A stretch of DNA of 64,000 bases from contig JAFSQI010000124.1 in the NCBI GenBank assembly GCA_017446685.1, forward strand, positions 1 to 64,000. Direction: 5' to 3'. Under the pieces are notes generated by a model, which made no database searches, was not told the origin of the DNA, and saw only the letters and a program-made list of their open reading frames with translations. The stretch is from Butyrivibrio sp. (GTDB taxonomy: Bacteria > Bacillota > Clostridia > Lachnospirales > Lachnospiraceae). Numbering within the stretch: the stretch's first letter is position 1; each line of letters starts with the position of its first letter. Of this stretch, positions 46,628-57,053 are shown one piece after another. The translations under genes were made by a program, and so were the position numbers.

Positions 46628-49258
46628 TTATAAATAACGACCATAACTAACCACATTACTTGTTCTTACATCCGTATAAACAACACCATATTTTTTACCT
46701 CTGGCTTCAACCATCTTTCCATTACCAACGTACATACCAACATGATAAATGCCATTATAACGGCCATTATTTGAGCCACCATAGAATATAAGATCTCCTG
46801 GTTGAAGCTCTCCATATGCTACAAAAGAATTATTATCAGCATATCGTGCTTCTTCAGCAGCGGAATAACTACCATGATTTGATATATCAATTCCAATTTC
46901 CCTATAACTTCTATATACGAGAGACGAACAATCAAAAATATCTACTTCCAAGCTGAAATGATATCCCTGGTCATAAGAACAACCTACTTTAGTAAGCGCA
47001 TACCTTAACAATGCTTCTTTTTCAGGACTCATTTCATATGACGCATATAGTTCTTCAATAATCGCATCAATTTCTTCATCTTCTAAATAATCAAATGTAT
47101 ATCCATCACCTTCAGGTATTTCCAAATCCTGGTCTGTTGCAGAACCAGAGAAAAGAACTATCAGAAAATAAAACATGAACATAAGCACAAGGAAGAATCC
47201 AATTACAGCCATAAGTGGCGCAAGAGCAGCTCCCACTTGTATCATAATTTTTCTGATAAGTTCCTTTATAGCAGCTTTAATGCCTTCAACAAGTGCCCTT
47301 AATCCACCACTCATTCCATCGTGCATAAGATCTCCGGATGATTCGCCGGAAAAGTCTGCAAGACTGTTTTGCATATTCTTTTTAGCACGAAGCATATTCT
47401 GGACTGAAGCAACAGCTGCCATTCTTTTTTTTGCCTTTTTTTCTTTTTGTTTAGCCTCTGTTTTTTCAGATTTTACAGTGTTTTTTTCTTTCCCATTGGA
47501 TTTTGTATTATTATTGTCTTTCTTTTCTCTATCATTATTGCGATTATTTTTGCTACCAATTTCCTGTTTGCGTACATCTTTATCACCGTTATCATCAGAA
47601 AAATATGATGAAACTGACCTTTTTATACCATTACTGGATTCAGACAAAGAACCATCTTCAAATCTTCCAACAGAACCAGCAAGTCCCTTTTCCTTTAAAA
47701 CCTCATTTACAGAAGAAAATTTATTATCAACAGCAAGATTATCTGCTATATATTCTGCATAGCCTGTTTGACCATCTGAAAATTTGCTATCAATATAAGC
47801 TGAATACGTACTTTTGCTATTATATGCTTGTGCCTTAAAACCATCTGATGAGTTTTTATCAAATCCCATCGTTGCAGAAACAGCCATTATTCTTTGCTGT
47901 TCATTTGGCAAAAAATAACTGTTCCCTAAACGGTCTGTTCCAGGAGTTCTGAATGTATTTTCAAATTTATTATAAAAAGCATCATTCTGATCCTTAAATT
48001 TACTTTCAGACTTATTAAAACGTTCTTTCCCTTTGGGTTCATGCTCTAATTTATCAATCTGTTTTAGAATCTTTTTTCTATCTTTGTAAATATCATGATA
48101 TCTGTCACGATCATCCCGGAAATGATCTTTCATGATATTTCCTGCAATTAACAGCTTATCATCTACATTCGACACAGCTGACTCATTACTCTCAGGTTTT
48201 ACAGTTTCAAAAGCCCTTTCCGTCCTGTCTATAAAATCAAAAGATTTCTTGCTGAACGTTTTTTTATCAGTTCTTTCTTTACCCTTTTTTAATTGTATCT
48301 GTGTCTGAATTAAGCCTTTTTCATTTACTTTATGATGAAGAACAGCTCCTCCGCCCTTATCAGTAAAAGTATCAAACGACCTGTCAACAAATTTTCCGGT
48401 TTCAGGATTTGTGAATCTGTCCGTCGATGAAAAATCAGATAATACATCTTTTGCAATTTCATCATGAATCTTTGCATCAGAATATCCCTGTATATTCCTG
48501 TATGGATTATATGAATATCCTTTAGGATTAATATTGGGATTATCATGTACTACATCATTTATATGCTTATATGCAGCATTTTTATCATAGTGAGGTTGCC
48601 TGTCTTTTATCTCATACCCATGACTATCCTGTATCTCTACATTCTGACTGCGGAATTTTCCGTTTTCAGGATCTGTGAATCTGTTTATCGATGAAAAATC
48701 AGCAGAACCATTAAATGATGATTCAGAATCAAAGTCTTTCTGGTTGCTTAAGTAGTCAGATACAGTGCTATTGTCATGGTGGTATTGATCATTTTTTATT
48801 TCATATCCAAGATCGTTTTGTATCTGTACATGCTGTTCACGAAATGAAGCAGAAGTATTGTTTGTAAAATCAGAATGTACTGTACTAGAATAATCTGTTG
48901 AAACGCTCTTCTGTTCATTTACATGATTAGATACAGCAGATCTGTCAACGTATCTATTGGAGTCACTGCTACCAATCTCGTAATTTAAATCATTGCGGAT
49001 ATCGATTTTCTGTTCATGGAATTCAACATTAGAATTACCGGTAAACCTGTCTCCATCATCAAGATATGAAGTATATCCCTGACCGCCCGTATAAGGAGTA
49101 TCGCTGTTTTTATGCATATCCTTAAACGAACCATAATCAAAGAAACTGGTTTTTTCATTATTCTGTTGTACAGAAAAAGTATCCTTTGTCCTGTCAGTAA
49201 AACTGTCAAAACTATTACTGAATGCTTTTTTCCTTGCACTGTCATCTTTAAACGGCAT
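46628..49258 (-). CDS. NlpC/P60 cell-wall hydrolase, VirB1-like, with repetitive N-terminus
   Basis: The C-terminal 130 residues are an NlpC/P60 peptidase. The catalytic Cys is in DIFDCSSLVYRSY (about 776), the His in GIYHVGMYVGNG (about 838), and a further polar residue lies in the following strand. One transmembrane helix (APLMAVIGFFLVLMFMFYFL) precedes it. The first 330 residues hold three or four imperfect repeats of the form FxxQxVxIQNDLGYEIK, each followed by a short Ser/Asp-rich spacer. The enzyme would open peptidoglycan for channel assembly. ATG 49258 is preferred because GGAGAAG precedes it. Confidence 0.85.
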   Translation of the reverse strand: MPFKDDSARKKAFSNSFDSFTDRTKDTFSVQQNNEKTSFFDYGSFKDMHKNSDTPYTGGQGYTSYLDDGDRFTGNSNVEFHEQKIDIRNDLNYEIGSSDSNRYVDRSAVSNHVNEQKSVSTDYSSTVHSDFTNNTSASFREQHVQIQNDLGYEIKNDQYHHDNSTVSDYLSNQKDFDSESSFNGSADFSSINRFTDPENGKFRSQNVEIQDSHGYEIKDRQPHYDKNAAYKHINDVVHDNPNINPKGYSYNPYRNIQGYSDAKIHDEIAKDVLSDFSSTDRFTNPETGKFVDRSFDTFTDKGGGAVLHHKVNEKGLIQTQIQLKKGKERTDKKTFSKKSFDFIDRTERAFETVKPESNESAVSNVDDKLLIAGNIMKDHFRDDRDRYHDIYKDRKKILKQIDKLEHEPKGKERFNKSESKFKDQNDAFYNKFENTFRTPGTDRLGNSYFLPNEQQRIMAVSATMGFDKNSSDGFKAQAYNSKSTYSAYIDSKFSDGQTGYAEYIADNLAVDNKFSSVNEVLKEKGLAGSVGRFEDGSLSESSNGIKRSVSSYFSDDNGDKDVRKQEIGSKNNRNNDREKKDNNNTKSNGKEKNTVKSEKTEAKQKEKKAKKRMAAVASVQNMLRAKKNMQNSLADFSGESSGDLMHDGMSGGLRALVEGIKAAIKELIRKIMIQVGAALAPLMAVIGFFLVLMFMFYFLIVLFSGSATDQDLEIPEGDGYTFDYLEDEEIDAIIEELYASYEMSPEKEALLRYALTKVGCSYDQGYHFSLEVDIFDCSSLVYRSYREIGIDISNHGSYSAAEEARYADNNSFVAYGELQPGDLIFYGGSNNGRYNGIYHVGMYVGNGKMVEARGKKYGVVYTDVRTSNVVSYGRYL

Positions 49259-49289
49259 AATACTTCTCCATAACAATTAAAAAGAAAAA

Positions 49290-51773
49290 TCAGTCAGTGT
49301 TGACGATTTCATATACCTTGCTCTCTTTACTCATTCTCATATCAAACGGAATAGTCACTCCACCCATTTTTAAAAGTCCTGTACCTGATGCAGCACCCTC
49401 AACAAAGTTGAACATCGCAGGACTTATCATTGGAAGAAATCTCATAAGAAGTTCCCTGTCAATGCTTGACTGATTGAGAAGTGAAAAATATTCAGTATTT
49501 GACAGAATAGCCGTAAGATTAGCATTACTTGCGGAATTGTTCATAAGGTCGGTCATATTCTGTGTTATTCCTGTAAGAACACCTCTGTTCTTACGCATTT
49601 CTTTCCAGAGCTTTACAACGAACTTGGCCACAGTATCTATACCAAGAAGTTCATGGAACTCATCTATATAAAGATGTGTCCATAGTCCTTTTTCAAAGTT
49701 TTTCTTCGCCCTGGCTCTTACAATTTCAAGCATTACAAGAGTTGCCGTTGTTCTAAGATTTTCTTTGATACCTGTCAGCTCAAATACTATAAATTTCCGA
49801 TTAAGGTCTATGTTGGTCCTGTGATTAAAAAGATTCAGAGATCCATTTACAAATATCTGCATATGTGCTGCAAGTTTCTTGGAAAGCGGAGTATCAAGAT
49901 CTATAAGCTCCTGGTATATATCCTGTAATGTAGGACTATATGCCCTAACCTGTTCTTCCGGAGTAAGGTCTGATGTAACCGGTAATGGGGAATCTTTTAC
50001 TTTCATGTATTCCGGTACAGTAAATTCAGTAACGTTAGCGCCTTCACCATTTAATTTTTTTCGTGTTGCATAGTTCTGGTTATATACTTTCTCAACAACA
50101 TTTCCGAGAACACCCAGTTCATCAGATGCAATATCCCTTTTCATACAGCTTGAAAGAAGGATAATGATAAAGTCAGTCTTTTCACCAATGATTTCCTGTA
50201 ACTCCGCATATCCTATGCCTGTAAAATCGACATCCATAGGATTGACGTATATTTCCTTGTTAGAGTCAAAGGACACTATCGTTCCATTTATGCCCTCAAC
50301 TTTAGCGACACTCTTATATTCGTTCTGAGGATCTATGATCATGATCTGGTCATCAGGATTTACGCAGGCAGTGCTTATAATTTCACACTTTGCAAAAACT
50401 GACTTACCGGATCCGGATTTAGCAAGAATAAGGCCATTAAAGTTCTGTAACTTCTTCCTGTTTCCAAGAATTGCATTTTGTGAGAGCTGGTTAACACCAT
50501 AGTATATTCCACCCTCATCATTAAGCTCCTGTGTTTTATAAGGCATGAACATGGCAAGACAAGGAGCAGAATAGTTACATACACGCTTGAATTCCTGTAC
50601 CCCAAACATGAATGTGGAATTTATGCCCTCACGCTGCTTATTAAAGCAAGGTTCAAGCTCTACAGACTTTATATTTGCTACAGATACTATCTTTGCTGTC
50701 AGCTTATTCAGTTCTTCCATATTCCTGGCAAGAAACATTATAAGAATTGTCGTATTGAAATAATGGTCATCGCCATTTTCAACATCTTTATTGAACCTTA
50801 TAAGGTCCTCTTTCTGGCTAAGAAGCTTATCAGATGCATCGGAAAGGAAGTCATTATTATTTCTGTTTCTCTGCTTTTCGTTTTCGATTTCCATACCTAC
50901 TGATGCATGTTTTCTTCCAATCTCCTGTTTTAAACCCGTAAGATCAAGAAGTTCGTTATTTACAGAGATATAGCTTGTACAGTTCAATTTTGAAAGTTCA
51001 GAAATAATATCCGATTCAAGAGATTTGGGATAATCTGCGATATACATAACTTTTCCATATCTGCCATTCATAACAAAGTAATCATTATGAAATACCAGTG
51101 TTCCAGGTGATACAGTATCAAGCCATGATGAACCCGTATCCCTTAATTTTGAAAAATCAAATTTAAAGCCCGTCTTTAAATCGTAATGGGTGAAATTATA
51201 CCAGATCTGCATTCTCTCATTTGCATCAAGGTTAAGGATCTGGGAGCCAGCCATTCCGTTTATTCCAATCTGAATAAACGCACTTCTTAGAGCTGCTTCA
51301 ATACTGCTGAATGTACTCTTTGCTTCAAAAAGACTTTCGCTTGTAATGGTAAGTGTCAGATAAATTGTCTGATATAATCCCTGTTTTGCATCAGTAAGTT
51401 TTGCTTTAATTATAGAATTGAAAGCGTCGCACAGATTATCCATGCTGTCACCACGCTTTTTGTATAGGATCTTTTTATTAAAGCTGTCCTCATCAACATA
51501 CTCATTAGCAATGGTGTATGAGAATCTGCAAGGCATACTGTTAAGAACCTTTGAGAAATTTATGATAATACTCTTCTGCTCTTCATCAGTAACACCCGCA
51601 AAATTTATATCTGTAAGGATAAAGCACTTAGAATACATATCATTATTCAAAGTAAATATACCGGTTTCATCAATAGACTTTACTGGCCATAATTCCTGTA
51701 CAGATTCAGGCTGAAGATACAATGGAGTATCATATTGTTTTGTTTTTGCATATTTTGTAAGTGCAATAGGCAT
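49290..51773 (-). CDS. virB4: VirB4-type conjugation ATPase
   Basis: The 827-residue protein has the VirB4/TraE layout. The N-terminal domain begins ETGIFTLNNDMYSKCFIL. The C-terminal ATPase has Walker A AKSGSGKS near residue 456, MIIDPQNEYKSVAKVEG, and Walker B LYIDEFHELLG near 704, followed by GVLTGITQNMTDLM. It energises substrate transfer with VirD4 and VirB11. GGAGGTAT precedes the start. Confidence 0.92.
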   Translation of the reverse strand: MPIALTKYAKTKQYDTPLYLQPESVQELWPVKSIDETGIFTLNNDMYSKCFILTDINFAGVTDEEQKSIIINFSKVLNSMPCRFSYTIANEYVDEDSFNKKILYKKRGDSMDNLCDAFNSIIKAKLTDAKQGLYQTIYLTLTITSESLFEAKSTFSSIEAALRSAFIQIGINGMAGSQILNLDANERMQIWYNFTHYDLKTGFKFDFSKLRDTGSSWLDTVSPGTLVFHNDYFVMNGRYGKVMYIADYPKSLESDIISELSKLNCTSYISVNNELLDLTGLKQEIGRKHASVGMEIENEKQRNRNNNDFLSDASDKLLSQKEDLIRFNKDVENGDDHYFNTTILIMFLARNMEELNKLTAKIVSVANIKSVELEPCFNKQREGINSTFMFGVQEFKRVCNYSAPCLAMFMPYKTQELNDEGGIYYGVNQLSQNAILGNRKKLQNFNGLILAKSGSGKSVFAKCEIISTACVNPDDQIMIIDPQNEYKSVAKVEGINGTIVSFDSNKEIYVNPMDVDFTGIGYAELQEIIGEKTDFIIILLSSCMKRDIASDELGVLGNVVEKVYNQNYATRKKLNGEGANVTEFTVPEYMKVKDSPLPVTSDLTPEEQVRAYSPTLQDIYQELIDLDTPLSKKLAAHMQIFVNGSLNLFNHRTNIDLNRKFIVFELTGIKENLRTTATLVMLEIVRARAKKNFEKGLWTHLYIDEFHELLGIDTVAKFVVKLWKEMRKNRGVLTGITQNMTDLMNNSASNANLTAILSNTEYFSLLNQSSIDRELLMRFLPMISPAMFNFVEGAASGTGLLKMGGVTIPFDMRMSKESKVYEIVNTD

Positions 51774-51787
51774 TATCTATACCTCCA

Positions 51788-52813
51788 TCAACCAATCAGA
51801 TTTGATATTATTTCAGAATTAACAGTTCTCATACAGTGAAAATCATATATTCCCATAGAGGAAATACTTTCATATACGCTACGCTGAATTCCAGTACATG
51901 GAGCAAATACCATTCCAGTTTCAGCAAGTGCATCTCTTAACTGTGATTTAGAATGCATAAGCGTTTCCCTTGAATCATATAAAAAGCCGAAAACAAAGGT
52001 TATATTCACCATATTCTTAAAATCATGGTGGATTGAAGTGTTAAATGACGCATTCAGAACATCTTCATATGAATTGAAATCCTCTTCACTTATCCTTTGA
52101 AAATCAATGCAGCTTAAATAACCTTTACTTACCCTCTTTACTGCATCAAAAACGTTCCTCTTTAGTTTCTCCGGGTATTGGAGAGCCATGATGCAGTCAC
52201 CATATTTCCCATTCTGGGGAATATGGAAACCACCTTCGATTTCTGCTATATCCTGGAAGAAATCTTTTCTTAAATTAGTAGCTCTTTTCAACACTGTAGA
52301 ATCTTCAATCCTTTTCATCTGCCCATTAAAATTCATGTATGCAAACATGAATACTTCACCAACCCCACATACATTAAAAGATACCCTGAACTTATTCTTC
52401 ATGAGATTTACAATGTTAGAGTCAAATTCACGTATTTCATCTATAACCTCAGCATAACTACCGCCTGTAAAATAAACAGATAAGAAAACAAGAGAAGATG
52501 TTGTCGAATCATATTTAAATGATGATAGCCTTATCCTGTGTTCAGTAAATTCAAGCAGTGAGTTCACAAGAACATTTTTCCTGTTCTGTGTAAGCTCTAC
52601 TCCTTTGAGGCTGTATATTTTTACAAAGTAACCATTATCAAGCGATATAACGTTATCATTTGGCTCAATGGCCACTATGCCAAGATTTTCCCTGTTGCGC
52701 TTTGACATCTGAATAAGACGTGCATTGATCTCACGCTCTTTCCTCACCTGTTCCTTTGACTTTTTCTTTGGAGCTTCCTTTTCTTCAAGCTCTTTTACAA
52801 TCTCGTTGTCCAT
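51788..52813 (-). CDS. VirB4 N-domain-like protein lacking the ATPase
   Basis: The 341-residue protein begins with a Lys/Glu-rich tail. It then shows a fold pattern like the N-terminal domain of VirB4 proteins (NDNVISLDNGYFVKIYSLKG; later KSQLRDALAETGMVFAPCTG then IQRSVYESISSMGI). There is no Walker motif. It may be a truncated VirB4 paralogue acting as a structural partner of VirB4 or VirB11, its two neighbours. The similarity is judged by eye only. GGAGAT precedes the ATG. Confidence 0.5.
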   Translation of the reverse strand: MDNEIVKELEEKEAPKKKSKEQVRKEREINARLIQMSKRNRENLGIVAIEPNDNVISLDNGYFVKIYSLKGVELTQNRKNVLVNSLLEFTEHRIRLSSFKYDSTTSSLVFLSVYFTGGSYAEVIDEIREFDSNIVNLMKNKFRVSFNVCGVGEVFMFAYMNFNGQMKRIEDSTVLKRATNLRKDFFQDIAEIEGGFHIPQNGKYGDCIMALQYPEKLKRNVFDAVKRVSKGYLSCIDFQRISEEDFNSYEDVLNASFNTSIHHDFKNMVNITFVFGFLYDSRETLMHSKSQLRDALAETGMVFAPCTGIQRSVYESISSMGIYDFHCMRTVNSEIISNLIG

Positions 52814-52816
52814 GTA

Positions 52817-54055
52817 TTATCTCCATTTTTTTAAATAAATCTGGTTGAACAGCAACCTGTTGTTTTCTTCATCCCATCCATCTATTTCAACAATCTCATC
52901 AATGCTGAATCTTGACATGTGAATAAGGCTGAATGGTGTATTGGTAAGCATTTCCAGCAGTGTATCTACCGGATAATCAGATATAAAACGGGCACAGTAT
53001 GCAAGCCTGTTTGTAGAACTTCTTGCATTATTGCTATGGATTGTTCCCATAAACCTTGCTCCGGTACTCATTCCTGTAGTGAAAACATAAAGAGCTTCAC
53101 CGCCCTTGATCTCACCAATGGTAAAATTGTCTATATCCTGTAATAATCCCTGTCTAAGCTCATCTTCAAGAGTATATTCTGTCTTTATACCCTCTCTTTT
53201 TATTTCAAGAGTATGCTCAAACTGTATCTGAGGATGGATATTTGAATACAGCTCATCAGACTCCTGTGATACAAGAATTGATTCTCCAAAAGGAATAAGG
53301 TCTATCATATTATTGAGCAATGATGTTTTGCCGGATCCTCCCTTGCCAGATAGTAAGAAACTGTATCCATTTACAATCCTGTCCTCCAGGTACTCGATCA
53401 TTTCATCATTTAACATGCCTTCTCGCTTAAGATAATCCCATGAATACTTTTCTTTAGGAATCTTTCTGATGTGAATGTTGTTATATTCTGTAGAAACAAT
53501 AGATGCAAGCTCAACATCAATTCTTAGGTAGTAATTTTCAACACCTTTTCTGTCTGTGCAGTGCTGGAGTGCATTATCATCCGTTCTCTGTAATTTATGT
53601 ATTCTTGTTATCCTGTCAAACCATCTGTTATAATCCTCTTCATTTGAAAAGGACAGGTCAGTAACGAATCTGTCTCCATTGGCCTTACAAGTAATATGGT
53701 TCCAGGAATACACTTTAATGTCTGATACGTCTTTTGACTTGATAAGCGGAGTAAGGATGTAATATCCAAACACGCAGTCGCTGAACATATCAAGAAGCAG
53801 TTCTCTTCCAGCATCATTCAACTTACTTGTACTTTCAAGGAAGTCTTTTGCCCTGTTCATAAGCATGATGAAGTCCTGTTCTGTACCCTGTATACACTTT
53901 GTGATCAGAGCGGGATTTAGATCTACAATATTAGCCCTAAGATTAATGAATTCATTTTGCAGTTTCTTATTGGAATACATTGAATCCACATGGTAAATCC
54001 TTGATGTGTATTTATGTTTTTCCTGTGAGATTTTTTTATATGTTAGTTCTCCCAT
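52817..54055 (-). CDS. virB11: VirB11/CpaF-type secretion ATPase
   Basis: The 412-residue protein has Walker A SGKGGSGKTS near residue 243, an Asp box followed by RQGLLQDIDNFTIGEIKGGE, and the His box MGTIHSNNARSSTNRL. All three are hallmarks of GspE/VirB11/CpaF hexameric ATPases. The N-terminal domain (about 1-190) is the usual helical/beta platform. It is between the MOB genes and VirB4. AAAGGATT precedes the ATG. Confidence 0.88.
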   Translation of the reverse strand: MGELTYKKISQEKHKYTSRIYHVDSMYSNKKLQNEFINLRANIVDLNPALITKCIQGTEQDFIMLMNRAKDFLESTSKLNDAGRELLLDMFSDCVFGYYILTPLIKSKDVSDIKVYSWNHITCKANGDRFVTDLSFSNEEDYNRWFDRITRIHKLQRTDDNALQHCTDRKGVENYYLRIDVELASIVSTEYNNIHIRKIPKEKYSWDYLKREGMLNDEMIEYLEDRIVNGYSFLLSGKGGSGKTSLLNNMIDLIPFGESILVSQESDELYSNIHPQIQFEHTLEIKREGIKTEYTLEDELRQGLLQDIDNFTIGEIKGGEALYVFTTGMSTGARFMGTIHSNNARSSTNRLAYCARFISDYPVDTLLEMLTNTPFSLIHMSRFSIDEIVEIDGWDEENNRLLFNQIYLKKWR

Positions 54056-54056
54056 A

Positions 54057-54419
54057 TCAATCCTTTACTGATTCTATTGCCAAAGCCTTCAGTTTCTCAT
54101 CTTTATAAATATCTGAAATATCATTAGATATGGATCTTATGAGTAAGTTCCGTACAAAAGTCGTATTTGGAGCCTTGTTTTCATGCAGCATATCAATGAT
54201 TTGTCTATCCTTGCAGTCCTTTTCATCAAGATTTATGTATAAAACAAGAGGCTTTTTTACATAGGCATATCCTTCCGGAATAGTAAAATGAAACTCTGTT
54301 TTGTTCACATATGATAAAAGTGCCTGTTTTGTTATGCCTATAAAATCAAGACATGGATTATATCTTAAAGCCACAAGCTCAGGTTCTCTTGGATAGCGAA
54401 GCTGTAATCTAATTTTCAT
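54057..54419 (-). CDS. Small conserved-looking protein of the transfer operon
   Basis: This encodes 120 residues with no recognised domain: a basic strand start (MKIRLQLRYPREPELVALRY), then YAYVKKPLVLYINLDEKD and a helical end. GGAGGTAACAG precedes the ATG and only one base separates its stop from the VirB11 start, so it is co-translated. The operon position between relaxase and VirB11 suggests a relaxosome or channel accessory role. Confidence 0.6.
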   Translation of the reverse strand: MKIRLQLRYPREPELVALRYNPCLDFIGITKQALLSYVNKTEFHFTIPEGYAYVKKPLVLYINLDEKDCKDRQIIDMLHENKAPNTTFVRNLLIRSISNDISDIYKDEKLKALAIESVKD

Positions 54420-54436
54420 CTGTTACCTCCGGCAGA

Positions 54437-56665
54437 TCACATTACCATTTTTGAAGATCTGCTCTTATTACTGATAAATGCGTTCTTGGCATCTGATAAA
54501 TTGTTAAATGTATATAGATTGTCAGAAAAACCATATTTCTCTTTAATTTCCATCATTTTTTTAAATCCGGAATCATTCTTATTTTTTAAAGCTGGAAGTT
54601 CCAGTTGTTCTTTTTCAACACCTTCAGCATCAATTATTTTCAGCACAATACCACTTTTTGTAGTCATAACAACCGCATAATAATCATTAGTATTGTCAGC
54701 ATTGCAGAAAACATGTGTACCTTCAGCATCACCTGCGGATAAATAATTTATAGCCTGTGTAAACGAGTAAGTCTTTTTTCCAGGGATTGAAAAAACTTTT
54801 TTTTGAAAGCTTTTTTCCGAAGCTTTTATATACTCATTGGCGAGGCTTATATCCTTGAATCCTTCATAACCGCTTAAGTTATAATTCTTTTCAATGTCAC
54901 TAATAGCCCTTTTAAATGCGTATGTACCACCTTTGTTATCAATCTCATCAACAATTCCATTTTCTTTAGAAATTATGGTCACTGTCACTCCCAGTCTGTT
55001 ATAGCCTTTTTCATCCACATATGGACTTTTTTCAACTTTTATAAGAATATCCGGATTATTTGCTGAAGCATAATGCTTGACATCAAATTTAAAAACTCCA
55101 CTCCTTGCAAGCTGCATATCTTTGTCATACTCTATAACATCAGTAAGTGAAGATTCATTTTTTAAATGATAACCATGCACAGAGCAATACTTTTTTATTT
55201 CTCTGTACTGAAGAGACAATTCGTCTATCTGAGCATTTGCATATAAAAGCTGATTCTCATATCTGTCCACAAAATCGGCTATTTCCTCAACATCTCTTTC
55301 ATAGTTATTCGTAAGTCTCCTTGTTAGTTCCCTGTATTTTTCATATTCCGGACGATATTCCTTATCATCAAAATACTCATATAGATAAGCCTTTTTTTCT
55401 ATTTCTTTCATTTCAAAATAGATATCAGTCAGTGCCTTATATTTCTTATAAAGCTGTGTCGAAGCTTTTTTCTCATTCTGTATCTGTCTTTTTAAAAGAA
55501 TGATCTGCTGTAATGTGTCTTCAAGATTTCCATTATCAGAATATTGCGCCGAATAACTCTTGATTCTCACAGCAAGGTTTAATTCCTCCGCTGCATTTTC
55601 CATCTGCCAGTTAGTATTGCGATATAATCTCCAGGGATTCTTTCCCTCCTTTAACTGTTTTATTACTTCTCTTTTTTCATCTTTTGACATTTCAGAGTAT
55701 TTCTTAAGAACTCTGGAATTGTATATTTTTGCAATGTCTTTTCCCTTGTCAGCTACAAGGTTTGAAATATCATCAAATTCTTTTAAAGGAAGCCTCTTAG
55801 ACTTAATCCTCTCGATTATCATATCCTTGGAATAGTTAGATCCTAACTGATAGGTTCTAACAGCTTTTTTCTGGTCTTCCATCTTAAGGGAAATATGTTT
55901 TCCAACATTTACAGTGATATTCTGTTCATGCAGATAATCAACAAACTCATCAAACGTCTCAGAATTTTCTATAGCATCATCAATATACTTTCTAAGTCTT
56001 ATCTTAAGATCTACATAGCTTGTATATTGGTTGTTTTCTGTCTGATTAGCATTATCATTTTCTTTATTCCACTTATCATTCTTTATAAATCCATATTTCT
56101 CAGCATATTTATTGACACATGGGTGAACAACATTATCAATAAATCCTTTTGGCTGATGGATCTTTTTTCCATTAAGTCCTACTGAATTCACAATAAAATG
56201 TACATGCAAATTTTCAGTATTAGTATGGACAGCAAATATAGCCTGGTTATCCGGAAACAATTCTTTTAGAACATCCTCACAAAGTTTCATGAGACTGGCA
56301 GCATTTTCTATTTTTGATTCTTCTACTGGCAATGAAATAATTCCATGAAGTGCAGCTCTTCCATCAGTTTTTCCATAATATTTTTTTATCTTCATCATTT
56401 CTTCTACAGCCTCGCTAATATCTGTTGTGGCAAGATTAACGCTACCAACATAAGCGCCGGCCATAGTTTTTACATCATTCTCAATGTATCTGCATTCCCT
56501 ATCAAGCTGCTTATTGCTAAAATCCTCTGATGTTTCTCCCATTGTTTTGGCTTCAGTTTTTTCATCATTAAGGATATATTTGATACTATCAGTTAGTTGA
56601 GCATTTTCATTCTTTTTCTTTGAAGTGGAATTGATATTCCATACTTTACAAACAATACCGGACAT
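54437..56665 (-). CDS. MOBP-family relaxase
   Basis: The 742-residue protein has relaxase motif I around tyrosine 30 (IKYILNDEKT) and the HUH metal motif at H147, H154 and H156 (HTNTENLHVHFIVN). It nicks and covalently binds the origin of transfer. A long C-terminal part with coiled-coil stretches (LKRQIQNEKKASTQLYKKY) and a beta-rich end follows. GGAGGCTGATA precedes the start. A copy of the repeated palindrome lies 39 bases upstream and a MobC-like gene precedes it. Confidence 0.88.
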   Translation of the reverse strand: MSGIVCKVWNINSTSKKKNENAQLTDSIKYILNDEKTEAKTMGETSEDFSNKQLDRECRYIENDVKTMAGAYVGSVNLATTDISEAVEEMMKIKKYYGKTDGRAALHGIISLPVEESKIENAASLMKLCEDVLKELFPDNQAIFAVHTNTENLHVHFIVNSVGLNGKKIHQPKGFIDNVVHPCVNKYAEKYGFIKNDKWNKENDNANQTENNQYTSYVDLKIRLRKYIDDAIENSETFDEFVDYLHEQNITVNVGKHISLKMEDQKKAVRTYQLGSNYSKDMIIERIKSKRLPLKEFDDISNLVADKGKDIAKIYNSRVLKKYSEMSKDEKREVIKQLKEGKNPWRLYRNTNWQMENAAEELNLAVRIKSYSAQYSDNGNLEDTLQQIILLKRQIQNEKKASTQLYKKYKALTDIYFEMKEIEKKAYLYEYFDDKEYRPEYEKYRELTRRLTNNYERDVEEIADFVDRYENQLLYANAQIDELSLQYREIKKYCSVHGYHLKNESSLTDVIEYDKDMQLARSGVFKFDVKHYASANNPDILIKVEKSPYVDEKGYNRLGVTVTIISKENGIVDEIDNKGGTYAFKRAISDIEKNYNLSGYEGFKDISLANEYIKASEKSFQKKVFSIPGKKTYSFTQAINYLSAGDAEGTHVFCNADNTNDYYAVVMTTKSGIVLKIIDAEGVEKEQLELPALKNKNDSGFKKMMEIKEKYGFSDNLYTFNNLSDAKNAFISNKSRSSKMVM

Positions 56666-56703
56666 TATCAGCCTCCACTTATTATTTTTTCTTATCTGTA
56701 TCT

Positions 56704-56728
56704 ACTTCGTCTCATGATGAGACGAAGT
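56704..56728. promoter_or_regulatory. Palindromic element, copy 3 of 6
   Basis: The arms ACTTCGTCTCA and TGAGACGAAGT are perfectly complementary around TGA (11-bp stem). It occupies the 84-bp gap between the MobC-like and relaxase genes, 39 bases before the relaxase ATG. Confidence 0.8.
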
Positions 56729-56749
56729 TGAAAATTTTTCATTTTTCTT

Positions 56750-57037
56750 CTACTTTGTCAACATTATCGACATCTGTTTTTTTATCTGATCAAGCATTTC
56801 AAATATCTTTATTTTTTCATCATCACTGATATTTGATAGTTCGAGATATTTCATGTTATTTGTAAACTCACTGAAGCTTTCTATAAGATCTTTATATTTC
56901 ATGGAAACAGGAAGTCTGTTTTCATGTTCATATATCAGATAATGTATATATGCAGCTCTTGTCATATTCATTTTTTCTCTACCCGACTCGAATAATTCAG
57001 CATCCGCATCAGGCAGCGAATATCGTATTCTTTCCAT
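56750..57037 (-). CDS. MobC-like ribbon-helix-helix relaxosome protein
   Basis: The 95-residue protein has a short N-terminal strand (MERIRYSLPDADAELFE), then helices with MNMTRAAYIHYLIYEHEN, the layout of ribbon-helix-helix MobC/NikA-type proteins. The C-terminus is helical (DEKIKIFEMLDQIKKQMS). These bind oriT and assist the relaxase. Palindrome copies lie directly upstream of both this gene and the relaxase gene, so it is a good candidate for binding them. The ribosome site is weak. Confidence 0.7.
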   Translation of the reverse strand: MERIRYSLPDADAELFESGREKMNMTRAAYIHYLIYEHENRLPVSMKYKDLIESFSEFTNNMKYLELSNISDDEKIKIFEMLDQIKKQMSIMLTK

Positions 57038-57053
57038 TTATTCTCACAATCTC

